Below are positions 9,129 to 18,620 of a DNA stretch of 64,000 bases, in pieces. How positions within the stretch are numbered: the first letter of the stretch is position 1; every line of letters starts with the position of its first letter. This DNA comes from Lysobacter spongiicola DSM 21749 (GTDB lineage: Bacteria > Pseudomonadota > Gammaproteobacteria > Xanthomonadales > Xanthomonadaceae): positions 744,001-808,000 of the forward strand of contig NZ_FUXP01000001.1 in assembly GCF_900167055.1 (NCBI RefSeq), written 5' to 3'. The notes beneath the pieces were generated by a model. That model saw nothing but the letters and a program-made list of their open reading frames with translations. It searched no databases and was not told where the DNA came from. The position numbers were made by a program, and so were the translations under genes.

Positions 9129-10571
9129 TCACGCCTGCGTGCCGCCCACCGTCAGCCCGTCGATCAGCAGTGACGGCTGGCCCACGCCGACCGGTACGCT
9201 CTGGCCGTCCTTGCCGCACACGCCGACACCCTCGTCCAGCGCGAGGTCGTGCCCGATCATGCGCACCTTCTGCATGGTCTCCGGGCCGTTGCCGATCAGC
9301 GTCGCGCCCTTCACCGGCGCGGTGATCCTGCCGTCCTCGATCAGGTAGGCCTCGGTGGCCGAGAAGACGTACTTGCCGCTGGTGATATCGACCTGCCCGC
9401 CGCCGAAGTTGACCGCGTACAGGCCCTTCTTCACCGAGCGGATCATCTCTTCCGGATCATGTTCGCCGGCCTGCATGTAGGTATTGGTCATGCGCGGCAT
9501 CACCAAGTGCGCGAACGACTCGCGGCGCGCATTGCCGGTCGGCTTCATGCCCATCAGCCGCGCGTTCAGTGAGTCCTGCATGTAACCCACCAGCACGCCG
9601 TCCTCGATCAGCGTCGTGCATTCGGTCGGCATGCCTTCGTCGTCGATGTTGAGCGATCCGCGGCGGCCCGGCAGGGTGCCGTCGTCGACGATGGTGACGC
9701 CCGGCGAGGCCACGCGCTGGCCCATGCGGCCGGCATAGGTGCTGGTGCCCTTGCGGTTGAAGTCGCCCTCCAGGCCGTGCCCGACCGCTTCGTGCAGCAG
9801 CACGCCCGGCCAGCCGCTGCCCAGCACCACCGGCATCACCCCGGCCGGCGCATCCACCGCCTCCAGGTTGACGAGCGCCTGCCGCAGGGCTTCGCGTGCC
9901 CAGGCCTCCGGTTTGCCGTCGGCCAGCAGCTCGGCGTAGTCATAGCGCCCGCCACCACCGGTGTAGCCGGACTCGCGGCGCCCGCCCTGCTCGACGATCA
10001 CCTGCACGTTGAAACGCACCAGCGGCCGCACGTCCGCGGCCAGCACGCCGGTGCTGCTGGCGACCAGGATGGTGTCGACGCCACCGGACAGGCTCACCAT
10101 CACCTGCTTCACGCGGGGGTCGGCGGCGCGCACCAGCTTGTCGATGCGGCGCAGGGCTTCGACCTTCTCCTCGTTGGGCAGCGAATCGATCGGGTCGCGT
10201 GGTGCATAGAGTTCGCGCCCGGTGCCCTGCATCAGCGAATGGGTGGTGATGGTGGAGCCGTCGCGGGCGATGGCGCGGGCCGATCGCGAGGCCTCCATCA
10301 ACGCCGCCGCGTTGATCTCGTCGGAGTACGCGAAGCCGGTCTTCTCGCCGCTGATCGCACGCACGCCCACGCCCTGCTCGATCGAATGGGCGCCGTCCTT
10401 GACGATACCGTCCTCGACCGTCCAGCTCTCGCGGCGGGTGTGCTGGAAATACAGGTCGCCGAAATCGACGCCCGGCCCCAGCAGTGTCCCGAAGGTGCGT
10501 TCGAGGCCACCGGCATCGAGCCCGGCGGGCAGCAGCAGGCGGGTCTCGGCGAGTTGGAGCGGTAGGGTCAT
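9129..10571 (-). CDS. tldD: Metalloprotease TldD
   Basis: Zinc-dependent catalytic subunit of the TldD/PmbA protease, 480 residues, the usual length. The zinc motif HExxxH is present as HEAVGH at residues 260-265, followed by [19 protein letters not shown]. The C-terminal region with [19 protein letters not shown]-type sequence and the final [11 protein letters not shown] are typical. It lies within 1 kb of pmbA, unlike E. coli where the two genes are far apart, so the heterodimer is encoded in one neighbourhood here. A terminator between yhdP and this gene suggests it has its own promoter. Confidence 0.96.
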   Translation of the reverse strand: MTLPLQLAETRLLLPAGLDAGGLERTFGTLLGPGVDFGDLYFQHTRRESWTVEDGIVKDGAHSIEQGVGVRAISGEKTGFAYSDEINAAALMEASRSARAIARDGSTITTHSLMQGTGRELYAPRDPIDSLPNEEKVEALRRIDKLVRAADPRVKQVMVSLSGGVDTILVASSTGVLAADVRPLVRFNVQVIVEQGGRRESGYTGGGGRYDYAELLADGKPEAWAREALRQALVNLEAVDAPAGVMPVVLGSGWPGVLLHEAVGHGLEGDFNRKGTSTYAGRMGQRVASPGVTIVDDGTLPGRRGSLNIDDEGMPTECTTLIEDGVLVGYMQDSLNARLMGMKPTGNARRESFAHLVMPRMTNTYMQAGEHDPEEMIRSVKKGLYAVNFGGGQVDITSGKYVFSATEAYLIEDGRITAPVKGATLIGNGPETMQKVRMIGHDLALDEGVGVCGKDGQSVPVGVGQPSLLIDGLTVGGTQA

Positions 10572-10591
10572 GGGGCGGCCATCTGGAAGTG

Positions 10592-10620
10592 GAAAAACGA
10601 GGCCCCGATGACCGGGGCCT
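10592..10620 (-). terminator. Intrinsic terminator downstream of yhdP
   Basis: Minus-strand stem of seven G:C pairs (GGCCCCG/CGGGGCC, 10601-10619) followed by TCGTTTTTCC. It lies between the yhdP stop and the tldD start and would end transcripts coming from rng-yhdP. Confidence 0.85.
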
Positions 10621-10650
10621 TATGACGATATGCGGGCGGTGCCGGCCGCT

Positions 10651-13600
10651 TCAACCTGCGGGCGGGGGCGTCGGGGTGGCTGCCCGGCCCTGGTCGCGGC
10701 CGACCACCTCGACCTCGGGTGCTCCCCAAGGGCCGGTGACGCGGTAGGTCTTGGCCGCCATCTGGCCCAGCGGCTTCTGCAGCACGGCGTTGGCGGCCGC
10801 GCCCAGTGCCGCGCCGACGGGGCCACCGGCGATCGCTCCGACCGCGGTCAGCAGGTTGCCGGTACGGGGCAGCACTTCGATGGTCTGGTCGAAGGTGGCA
10901 TTGCGCAGGTCCGCCGCGCCACGGATGTTGATCTCGGCCGCGGGTCCCTCGATGGTGAGGTTTTCACTGCGTGCCCGGCCATCCTCGAACCGGATGTTGC
11001 CGTCCAGTCGGTTGAACGCGAAGCCCTTCTGGAAGAAGTCGCCGAAATCCAGCGACAGCCGCCGCGGAAGCTCGGCAAGGCTGAGCAGGCCGAGCACGCG
11101 ACCGGCACCGGGCTCGACCTCGATCAACGTGCCGTCGCGCACGTCGATCTCCAGCTCACCATCGAGGCGGGCGGGCTGGAACGCCGCGGGGCTGCCGGGC
11201 CAGCCTGCGCTGAGATGCAACCGGCCTTCGCCGTCCGCCAACCGGTTGCCCAGCCCGAGCTCCGACATCAGCTTCCCGAAGTCGTCGCTGGTCACGTCGG
11301 CCACCATTTTCGTACGGGCCGCCGTGCCGATCCCGGTCCAGCTGCCGGTGGCGTCGATGGCCTCGCCATCACCGCGGGTCGCCAGTTGCACGAGTTGCAG
11401 CCCGGCGGGCGTCTGCCGGGTGCGGATGGTGCCACGGCCCAGCGCGGCATCCGCCACCTTGAGATCGTCGACGTCGATCGACAACGAGGGGATGCGCGCG
11501 GGATCCATGCCATCGTCCGGGGCCGGTGCCGTTGCGCTGGTCGCCGTTGGCCCGGCCGGGGCGGTGCCTTCGCGCGTGGATCGCCAGTGCAGCCGGGCGA
11601 AGCGACCCGAAATGGCCACGCCCTCCGCTTTCGGCACCCGGAGCCGCCCGTCGAGGGAAGCGCCGGTGGCCGTCACGACCATCCCACCGCTGGCATCGGG
11701 CGACACGCGCACCCGGGTATCCGGGAACGTGCTGCCGAGCAGCCTCAGGCCGCCGGCGGTGATATCGACACGCCGCAGCGGAAAATCTCCACCGCCATCG
11801 CCGCCCTGCACCAGGCCCAGCCATTCCAGTGCATCGAGACGTGCGGCGCGCCCGGTAGCGATGAGCCCGGAGGAAGGCGGTGCCTCCGCCACCCGGTTAC
11901 TGCCGGCCTCGATGCGGACGCCGGTACGGCCATTGCCACTGCGCGCACGCAGGGCCATCAGATGGCCCAGCCCCACGCGCAGCTCTCCGCTTTCCAGCGG
12001 CAGCGGCGCATCGACGGTGGTTTCCAACGCCGTGGCCGCGGCCTTGTCCAACGGCGCCGGTAGCCGCAGGGTGGTGCCGGTGAGGTCTGAGCGCATACGG
12101 AGCCGGGCACCCCCCTCCGCCGCCGAGCCGCCTTTTGGAACCGTGACCGCCACGTTCCAGTCCGACCGCCCGGCCACATGCGCCGACAACCAGTCCAGCT
12201 GGGGTGCGCGGTCGGCCAGCGCTTCAACACCGAGGCTGGCATCGAGCTCGGCCTCGAATACATTGGCCGCCGCGTTGACGTGCCCCTCGCCGGCGCGCAT
12301 CGACAGCCGCCCGGGCCGGCCCTGGTGGCGCACCCTCAACCCTTCGGCGGAGAAGCCGGTGCTTGAGTAGTCGACCTGGCCGGTGACCCCCTGGAACGAC
12401 AGGTCCCATCGCGGGTCCGACAGACGCGCGTTCTGCAGTTGTACGGTGCCAGCGATCGAAAGCGGGACGCGGCCGCGCAGGGGCATGTCGAGTCCGAAGC
12501 TGGCCCGGGCCGGGCCGCTGCCTTCGATGCTGTCGAAAGTCTCCGGTTGCAGCGCATGCAACGGGCTTGCCCGGAGCAGGTCGAACAGCGGCCCCACACC
12601 GGTATCTCCAGACGCGCGCACCTTCAGCGTGCCGCCGCGATAGCTGTCCAGCCCGGCTTCCACCCGGTCCACGGCGATACCGGCCACGCTTGCGGTACCG
12701 GTGATGTCGAAGCCGTTGCCGATGAAGCGGGTATCGGCCTCCACCTGCTCCGCCGGTGCCCACTCGGGGTGGTAGCGCACCGTCGCGCCGCTGATGTGGG
12801 CGCTGGCCTCGAAGCGGCCGTCATCACCTTCGAACGGCCACTCGTCCAGGTCCCCCGACAACAGCGCGCGGCCATCCTCCAGCCGCCCGGCCACCAGCGC
12901 GGTATCGAGCCAGTCGATCAGCGCATCCGACATCAGGTGGCGCAGCCAGAACTGCCGGGCCACCGGCAGGTCGGTGTCGTCCACCGTGGCGGCGAGCTCC
13001 ATCCAGGGGCGGGACCCGTCTCCCTGCCAGCGCAGATGGCCCCGCGCATCGATGCCGACATCGCCGCTGGTAACGCGCAGCGCACGGGACCCGACGCTCC
13101 AGCCGTCGTCCCCACGCCAGCCGGAAATCGTGCCCTCGAGCCGGGCGACGTGGTCCTGCCCGAAAGCGACCGGCCAGTGCACGCGTACCGCGCTGTCGCC
13201 ATCCAGTTCGGCGCTGAAGCCGGTCGCGTCTCCAGCCACGGAGGCAGCGATACCGTCGAGTCCCGGACGCCCGGCGACCGGGTCGAATCCCAGGCCGGTG
13301 ACACGTGCGCTGGCCGACAGGGGACCATCGCGCTCGCCCGTGACACGGATGTCATGCAACGAGGCACGCGGATCGGCCTGGCCGATCCAGCGCCGTAGCG
13401 CGGGGTGCAGCCGATCACTCAGCGCGGCGACCCGCACCAGGGGCCCCGCGTCCACCCGCTCGGCAAGCACCGCCATCGTCTCGCCGGTCGCAAGCAGGAG
13501 GTCGCCGACCTCGTGTTGGCCGGCTTCGTCGGTGATCTGGACCGACGGAGCGTCAAGGCGCCATCCACCCGGCATGCGCTGCCACTGGGCGCGGCCGGCG

Positions 13601-14493
13601 ACCTTGGCGAGGACGACCTGCTTCGCGTTCCCTGCCCCTTCCGTGGATGCACCGACCAGTGTCACCGCGTCCAGCGCCGCGTCGACGGCGACCTGGTCCA
13701 CCCGGTTGCCACGCAGGCGGGCCCAGCCCTCGGCGCGACCCTTCCCGGCATCCACCGCCACGCCCATGAGCCGGAGCAGGGAGGACCACTGGGCCAGGTC
13801 GACCTGCGGCGCCCCGGCGTGCACCCGCCCGTCGCCGCTGGTGCGGTCGAGCTCGAGCGAGGCATCCAGCGGAGAGGCGCCGGCGTGCGGGTGCGGCGTC
13901 GGCCACGCACGAAGGCCTGCGCGGACGGTGTCTTCCTCCACCCGCAGCCGCAGGTCGATGCGGGGAATCGTGGCGTCGATGTCCATTGCAGGCGCGACCA
14001 CCGACAACCGGCCGTCGATGACCTGCAGCTCGCCCAGCCCCTCCAGCGCCGCGAGCGGGTCGCCGCCGCTCTGTTCCTGTCCGGGCAGCCCGCGCACCTG
14101 CCATCGCCCGTCCGGCAGGCGCTCCAGGGTCAGGTCGAGTCCCCTCAGTCGCAGTTCGGACAGCGGAATTCCCGGGAACAGGCCTGCATAGATGGACACC
14201 AGCATCTCGGTGTCGCCCACGGTGAAGGCGCCCTCCCCCTCTCCGACGCGCAGGTTCTCCAGCTGCAGCAGCGGTCCGCGTCGGGTCCACTCGGTCTGGA
14301 CGGCGTCGAAGGCGATCGGGCGGCCGGAGCGTTCGCTCAGCCAAGCCGCCACCCGCTCCGGATTGCGCTCGGCGAGCGGCAACAGCTGGTTCGCCAGGGC
14401 CAGCACCATGGCCACCAGCACCAGGCCGATCGCCACGACGTAGCCCAGCCCGCGGCGGGCCATGCGCAAGCGGCGGCGCAGCGGCGTCGGCAT
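10651..14493 (-). CDS. yhdP: YhdP family AsmA-like inter-membrane phospholipid transport protein
   Basis: A 1280-residue protein with one N-terminal membrane helix (GYVVAIGLVLVAMVLALANQ, about residues 17-36) and a very long periplasmic part of repeating beta strands, as in AsmA/YhdP/TamB bridge proteins. In E. coli YhdP is one of three redundant carriers of phospholipids to the outer membrane. The DUF3971/AsmA_2 C-terminal blocks are visible (GDFFQKGFAFNRLDGNIRFE, LRNATFDQTIEVLPRTGNLL). Length matches the family (about 1260-1300). It starts 24 nt after rng, in the conserved maf-rng-yhdP order, and is followed by its own terminator. Confidence 0.93.
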   Translation of the reverse strand: MPTPLRRRLRMARRGLGYVVAIGLVLVAMVLALANQLLPLAERNPERVAAWLSERSGRPIAFDAVQTEWTRRGPLLQLENLRVGEGEGAFTVGDTEMLVSIYAGLFPGIPLSELRLRGLDLTLERLPDGRWQVRGLPGQEQSGGDPLAALEGLGELQVIDGRLSVVAPAMDIDATIPRIDLRLRVEEDTVRAGLRAWPTPHPHAGASPLDASLELDRTSGDGRVHAGAPQVDLAQWSSLLRLMGVAVDAGKGRAEGWARLRGNRVDQVAVDAALDAVTLVGASTEGAGNAKQVVLAKVAGRAQWQRMPGGWRLDAPSVQITDEAGQHEVGDLLLATGETMAVLAERVDAGPLVRVAALSDRLHPALRRWIGQADPRASLHDIRVTGERDGPLSASARVTGLGFDPVAGRPGLDGIAASVAGDATGFSAELDGDSAVRVHWPVAFGQDHVARLEGTISGWRGDDGWSVGSRALRVTSGDVGIDARGHLRWQGDGSRPWMELAATVDDTDLPVARQFWLRHLMSDALIDWLDTALVAGRLEDGRALLSGDLDEWPFEGDDGRFEASAHISGATVRYHPEWAPAEQVEADTRFIGNGFDITGTASVAGIAVDRVEAGLDSYRGGTLKVRASGDTGVGPLFDLLRASPLHALQPETFDSIEGSGPARASFGLDMPLRGRVPLSIAGTVQLQNARLSDPRWDLSFQGVTGQVDYSSTGFSAEGLRVRHQGRPGRLSMRAGEGHVNAAANVFEAELDASLGVEALADRAPQLDWLSAHVAGRSDWNVAVTVPKGGSAAEGGARLRMRSDLTGTTLRLPAPLDKAAATALETTVDAPLPLESGELRVGLGHLMALRARSGNGRTGVRIEAGSNRVAEAPPSSGLIATGRAARLDALEWLGLVQGGDGGGDFPLRRVDITAGGLRLLGSTFPDTRVRVSPDASGGMVVTATGASLDGRLRVPKAEGVAISGRFARLHWRSTREGTAPAGPTATSATAPAPDDGMDPARIPSLSIDVDDLKVADAALGRGTIRTRQTPAGLQLVQLATRGDGEAIDATGSWTGIGTAARTKMVADVTSDDFGKLMSELGLGNRLADGEGRLHLSAGWPGSPAAFQPARLDGELEIDVRDGTLIEVEPGAGRVLGLLSLAELPRRLSLDFGDFFQKGFAFNRLDGNIRFEDGRARSENLTIEGPAAEINIRGAADLRNATFDQTIEVLPRTGNLLTAVGAIAGGPVGAALGAAANAVLQKPLGQMAAKTYRVTGPWGAPEVEVVGRDQGRAATPTPPPAG

Positions 14494-14517
14494 CCGGTCT
14501 AGCGGCCGGTCAGGGCA

Positions 14518-16038
14518 TCAGAGCAGCACGACATCGAACTGCTCCTGGGCGTACTGGTCGTCGGGCTGGAAGCGGATCGACTTGCCGAGGAACTCCTCCA
14601 GCTCGGCGACCGCGACGGACTCTTCATCGGTGATGCGGGCGACCACCTTCGGCGACGCCATCACCAGCAACCGCACGGCATCGAACTGGCGCACCTGGCG
14701 CACGATCTCCCGGAAGATCTCGTAGGTGACCGTCTCCGGCGTCTTCAGCATTCCGCGGCCGCCGCACTCGTGGCAGGGCTCGCTGAGCTGCCGCTCCAGG
14801 CTTTCGGTGGTCCGCTTGCGGGTCATCTCCACCAGTCCCAGTGGCGAGAACTCGTACACGGTGGTCCGGGCGTGGTCACGGGCGAGTGATTTCTCCAGCT
14901 GTCGCAGCACCTGGCGGCGATGCTCGGGATCGGTCATGTCGATGAAGTCGATGATGATGATCCCGCCCAGGTTGCGCAGGCGGAGCTGGCGGGCCACCGC
15001 ATGGGTGGCTTCCAGGTTGGTGCGGTAGACCGTCTCTTCCAGGTTGCGCTGGCCGAGGAAGGAGCCGGTGTTGATGTCGATGGTGGTCATCGCCTCGGTC
15101 TGGTCGATCACCAGGTAACCGCCGGACTTGAGCGGCACCTGCTTGTCGAGCGCCCGCTGGATCTCGTCCTCGATGCCGTACATGTCGAAGATCGGCCGGG
15201 CGCCAGCGTAGTGCTCGATCTTGCCGTCCAGGGCGGCGCGATCGTCCGAGGCTGCCGCCTGAACCGCCGGCATGTACTGGGCGGCGAACTGGCGCAGCCG
15301 CTCGAAGGTTTCGCGCGAGTCGACCCGCACCTTCTCCACGTCGCGGCGGATCAGGTCGCGAACCGCGCGCAAGGGCAGGCTGAGGTCCTCGTAGACGCAC
15401 TCGCCGACCCGGGCCTTGGCCGTCTTCTCGTTGATCAGCGCCCAGGCGCGGCTCAGGTAGGCGACGTCTTCAGCCAGCGCCTCCTCGGGCTGACCTTCGG
15501 CGTTGGTCCGGACGATGTAGCCGTGGCCTCCGCCGCTGTCGGCGAGCGAGGCGAGGATGCCCTTCAGGCGAGCGCGCTCGACCTCGTCCTCGATCCTCGC
15601 CGACACCCCCACCACGCGCGTGCGCGGCAGCAGCACGAGGTAGCGGGAGGGAATGCTCAGCTGGGTGGTCAGGCGCGCGCCCTTGCTGCCGATCGGGTCC
15701 TTGACCACCTGCACCACGATTTCCTGGCCATCGCGCAGCAGCTCGGCGATCGGCCGCGTGGGCGTGGCCGGCAGCGAGGTGTCCTCGCCGTCGCCGTTGC
15801 CGACCGGGGCCGGCTTGACGATGTCGGCCGCATGCAGGAACGCGGCGCGCTCCAGCCCGATATCGACGAACGCGGCCTGCATGCCGGGCATCACCCGCTG
15901 CACCTTGCCCTTGTAGATGTTGCCGACCACGCCGCGGGACCAGCCACGCTCGATGTGCAGTTCCTGCAGCATGCCGTTCTCGACCACCGCCACCCGGGTC
16001 TCCCGCGGGGTGACGTTGACCAGGATCTCCTCGCTCAC
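14518..16038 (-). CDS. rng: Ribonuclease G
   Basis: Endoribonuclease of the RNase E/G family (506 residues) that matures the 5' end of 16S rRNA and decays some mRNAs. It has the S1-domain stretch RGVVGNIYKGKVQRVMPGMQ near residue 35, the catalytic acidic region IIIIDFIDMTDPEHR, and the zinc-link CHECGGRG. The GTG at 16038 starts the conserved VSEEILVNVTPRETRVA and overlaps the maf stop codon, indicating translational coupling. The open frame continues upstream only through the out-of-frame maf gene. Confidence 0.95.
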   Translation of the reverse strand: MSEEILVNVTPRETRVAVVENGMLQELHIERGWSRGVVGNIYKGKVQRVMPGMQAAFVDIGLERAAFLHAADIVKPAPVGNGDGEDTSLPATPTRPIAELLRDGQEIVVQVVKDPIGSKGARLTTQLSIPSRYLVLLPRTRVVGVSARIEDEVERARLKGILASLADSGGGHGYIVRTNAEGQPEEALAEDVAYLSRAWALINEKTAKARVGECVYEDLSLPLRAVRDLIRRDVEKVRVDSRETFERLRQFAAQYMPAVQAAASDDRAALDGKIEHYAGARPIFDMYGIEDEIQRALDKQVPLKSGGYLVIDQTEAMTTIDINTGSFLGQRNLEETVYRTNLEATHAVARQLRLRNLGGIIIIDFIDMTDPEHRRQVLRQLEKSLARDHARTTVYEFSPLGLVEMTRKRTTESLERQLSEPCHECGGRGMLKTPETVTYEIFREIVRQVRQFDAVRLLVMASPKVVARITDEESVAVAELEEFLGKSIRFQPDDQYAQEQFDVVLL

Positions 16039-16603
16039 GCGATCACCCCCGCCTGGCGCAGCAGCTTGTCGGTCTCGTACAGGGGCAGGCCCATGACGCC
16101 GGAGTAGCTGCCCTCCAGGCGGCTGACGAAGACTTCCGCCGCGCCCTGGATGCCGTAGGCGCCCGCTTTGCCGAAGGCTTCGCCGGTGGCGACGTAGCGC
16201 TCGATCACGGCATCCGTCAGTTCGCCGAAGGTGACGGAGGTGAACGAGCAGTCCCGCCACTCGCCGGAGGCCCCCACCAGGGAAACCGCCGAGATGACCT
16301 GGTGGGTCCGTCCCGACAGCAATTGCAGCATCCCACCGCGTCGGCGGCATCGGCCGGCTTGCCGAAGACCTCGTCGTCCAGGACCACTTCCGTATCGGAG
16401 CCGAGCACCAGCGCCCCGCCGCCCGCCTCCAGCCGCTGCAGCCCCGCCATGGCCTTCTCGCGCGCCACCCGGACAACGTAGTCCGCCGGGGTTTCACCGG
16501 GCTGGCGGACTTCGGGGATGTCGAGGTCGATCGGGTTGAACTCGACACCGAGCCGGCCCAGCAGCTCCCGGCGGCGGGGGGATTTGGAAGCGAGATACAG
16601 CAT
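16035..16603 (-). pseudogene. maf: Maf-family nucleotide pyrophosphatase, frameshifted
   Basis: Maf proteins hydrolyse non-canonical or pyrimidine NTPs (dTTP/UTP in the YhdE group). Homology is split over two frames. The first runs from ATG at 16603 ([20 protein letters not shown]) through [20 protein letters not shown] to about 16333; the second runs from about 16331 ([19 protein letters not shown]) to the stop at 16035. At the junction the minus strand reads GCGGTGGGATGCTG where the family expects codons for Ala-Val-Ala-Met-Leu, so one base seems to be missing near 16332-16334. Total length, 569 nt, is one short of 190 codons. All other motifs look intact, so this is either a very recent mutation or a sequence error. 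It precedes rng as in E. coli. Confidence 0.85.
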
Positions 16604-16765
16604 CGGGATCCAGATGGAAGCGGGCGCGGCGTGGGCCACGCGTGTTGGGGCAAGCATAACCCGCGCTGACCGGCGACCCCGGCGTTCCCCGTCCCACAAC
16701 CCCGCTTCGGCTCACGGTTCGTTCACCCCTCCCGCCAGACCCTTCACTTCCAAACGGAGTACCGA

Positions 16766-17524
16766 ATGATCCTGTCCCGCTCGCTCTCTCCCGCCTCGCT
16801 GCGCCCGCTCGTGCTGGCCATCGCCCTGTCCACCGGAGCCATCGCCATGCCCGTTTCCGCCCAGCAGACCGTCCCCGTCCAGCCCAACGTGCAGGGCACC
16901 CTGCTGTCGGTATCGGCCGTTGGTGAAGCCAGGCGCGTGCCCGACATCGCCACCCTATCCACCGGCGTCGTCACCCGCGCGCCGGACGCACGTGCGGCCA
17001 TGCAGGCTAATGCGACGGAGATGGACAAGGTGGTCGCGGCGATCCGCGCCGCCGGCATCGCCGAGCGCGACATCCAGACCAGCGGGGTCAACCTCAACCC
17101 CGACTATCGCTACAACGACAACCAGCCGCCGACCATCACCGGCTACCAGGCCAGCAACACCGTGAACATCACCGTGCGCGACATCGGCAAGCTTGGCGAG
17201 CTGATGGATGCCCTGGTCGAAGTGGGTGCCAACCAGGTGCATGGCCCCGGCTTCGAGGTGGACGACAAGGAGGCGGCCCGGGACGAGGCCCGCCGCGCCG
17301 CCCTGGAGACCGCCCAGGCCCGCGCCGACATGTACGCCCGCACCCTGGGGCTGCAGGTACGGCGGATCGTCAGCATCAGCGAGGGCGGCGGCATGGGCCT
17401 GCCGCAGCCGGTGCCGATGATGGCGATGGCGCGCATGGAGAGTGCCCAGGCGGACACGCCGGTGGCGCCGGGCGAATCGACGCTTTCGGTCAATCTTGAC
17501 GTGGTATTCGAACTCGGGAGGTAA
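16766..17524 (+). CDS. SIMPL domain (DUF541) periplasmic protein
   Basis: A 252-residue exported protein: signal peptide to about residue 32 (LSTGAIAMPVSAQQ), then a SIMPL/DUF541 domain recognised by LLSVSAVGEARRVPDIATLS, the IRAAGIAERDIQTSGVNLNP block and TGYQASNTVNITVRDIGKLG. E. coli YggE of this family lowers reactive oxygen species by an unclear mechanism; other members bind membrane or outer-membrane partners. It is divergent from maf. The very small gene at 17528 follows 3 nt after its stop, so they form a two-gene unit ending at a strong terminator. Confidence 0.9.
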   Translation: MILSRSLSPASLRPLVLAIALSTGAIAMPVSAQQTVPVQPNVQGTLLSVSAVGEARRVPDIATLSTGVVTRAPDARAAMQANATEMDKVVAAIRAAGIAERDIQTSGVNLNPDYRYNDNQPPTITGYQASNTVNITVRDIGKLGELMDALVEVGANQVHGPGFEVDDKEAARDEARRAALETAQARADMYARTLGLQVRRIVSISEGGGMGLPQPVPMMAMARMESAQADTPVAPGESTLSVNLDVVFELGR

Positions 17525-17527
17525 CAC

Positions 17528-17716
17528 ATGAGCACACCGGACAAGGATTCGCCGCCGGCAACCGACCCGCAGCCGGGACACAACCCGGGCTACGCGGAGA
17601 CCGAACCCAGGGACAAGGAGGATGCACAGGACCCGCGCCCGCGGCGACCGCCCAATCCCGACGTCGGCGGACTGGACCGAGAGCCCGAGGAGAAGCCGGG
17701 CGCGGCCGACGACTGA
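17528..17716 (+). CDS. Hypothetical small hydrophilic Pro/Asp-rich protein
   Basis: A 62-residue protein with no hydrophobic segment; about half its residues are Pro, Asp, Glu, Arg or Gly, so it is probably disordered. I do not recognise a family. Its reality is supported by position: the ATG lies 3 nt after the SIMPL gene stop, and a strong terminator follows 23 nt after its own stop. The upstream gene end supplies GGGAGG about 6 nt before the ATG as a ribosome site. Confidence 0.6.
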   Translation: MSTPDKDSPPATDPQPGHNPGYAETEPRDKEDAQDPRPRRPPNPDVGGLDREPEEKPGAADD

Positions 17717-17738
17717 CGAGCCGCCGCTCCACTACCAG

Positions 17739-17763
17739 AGCCCGCCACCGGCGGGCTTTTTCA
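17739..17763 (+). terminator. Intrinsic terminator after the SIMPL/hypothetical pair
   Basis: Perfect 8-bp stem AGCCCGCC/GGCGGGCT with an ACC loop, followed directly by TTTTTC. Confidence 0.92.
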
Positions 17764-17920
17764 TTGCCGCCCGTCGGCCCGCCCCACCATCCCCACAGCA
17801 GCGGCTTGCCATTCGACAGCGTATGGCGCAGCTTGAAGCCGAGGGCGCCGCGGGTGGGGCAACCCCACCGGCCGTGTCCGAGCGTTGCAACAGTCAACGA
17901 TCGACGACAGGAGGTGGACC

Positions 17921-18607
17921 ATGATGCAGGTGATTTCCCGCAGTCCCGCCAACCCCCGCCCGCTCGGGCTCGAGCCGACCCGGATCGCCGCTGCAGCCGG
18001 CGCCATCGCGGTCAATATCGTCGTACTGATGCTGATGATGGTGCCGATCCAGTTCGAGCCGCCGCCGGAACGGCTGATCACGCTTCCGGACGTGGAATGG
18101 CTGCCACGGGAGAGACCGGTGCCTGTGGTTCCGGTCCCGGTGCCGGTGGAGCCGCCGCGGGAGCAGGTCCGTGTGCCGGAGCCGACGCCCGCTGTCGTCC
18201 CACGCAGCGTGCCCGAGCCGGCCGTGGTACTGCCGGAGCCGGCCGGTTTGCCGGTCGCCCCTACCGTGGAACCTGCCGCAAGGGCACCCGCCCTGCCCAC
18301 GGGTACGCCGTCGCTGTCGCCGGTTCTCGAGGGTGCGAGCCTGCAATATGAAGTGGCTCCGCCGCCGCCCTACCCCCGCCGGGCCCTGCAGGACGGGGCA
18401 CAGGGCACCGTGCTGCTGCAGATCCGGGTCGATACCGACGGGCGCCCGCTTTCGGTGGAGATCTCACGCAGCAGTGGCAACCGTGATCTCGACCGGGCGG
18501 CGCTCCGGCACGTGGAGGCCACCTGGCGGTTCCGCCCGGCACTGGTCGATGGGCGGCCGGTACAGGCCGTCGGCCTGGTGCCGATCTCGTTCACCCTGGA
18601 TCGCTAG
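17921..18607 (+). CDS. TonB-like energy transducer
   Basis: A 228-residue protein with the TonB architecture: short cytoplasmic N-terminus, one membrane anchor (IAAAAGAIAVNIVVLMLMMV, about residues 22-41), a Pro/Val/Glu-rich periplasmic spacer (VPVVPVPVPVEPPREQ), and a C-terminal TonB domain (PPPYPRRALQDGAQGTVLLQ, then VEISRSSGNRDLDRAALRHV and TWRFRPALVDGRPV). Such proteins couple the proton motive force to outer-membrane receptors through ExbB/ExbD, which are not in the window. A near-perfect AGGAGGT lies 5 nt before the ATG at 17921; the next codon is also ATG. The gene stands alone and converges on rlmH. Confidence 0.9.
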   Translation: MMQVISRSPANPRPLGLEPTRIAAAAGAIAVNIVVLMLMMVPIQFEPPPERLITLPDVEWLPRERPVPVVPVPVPVEPPREQVRVPEPTPAVVPRSVPEPAVVLPEPAGLPVAPTVEPAARAPALPTGTPSLSPVLEGASLQYEVAPPPPYPRRALQDGAQGTVLLQIRVDTDGRPLSVEISRSSGNRDLDRAALRHVEATWRFRPALVDGRPVQAVGLVPISFTLDR

Positions 18608-18620
18608 GCAACAGCAGGAC

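Noticed and set aside
10630-12370. Long plus-strand frames antisense to yhdP
   Set aside because: They are frame shadows of a 1280-residue conserved gene, with no ribosome site or motif.
17885-17920. Upstream ATG at 17885 for the TonB-like protein
   Set aside because: A near-perfect AGGAGGT sits just before the ATG at 17921, and the upstream extension has no such site.
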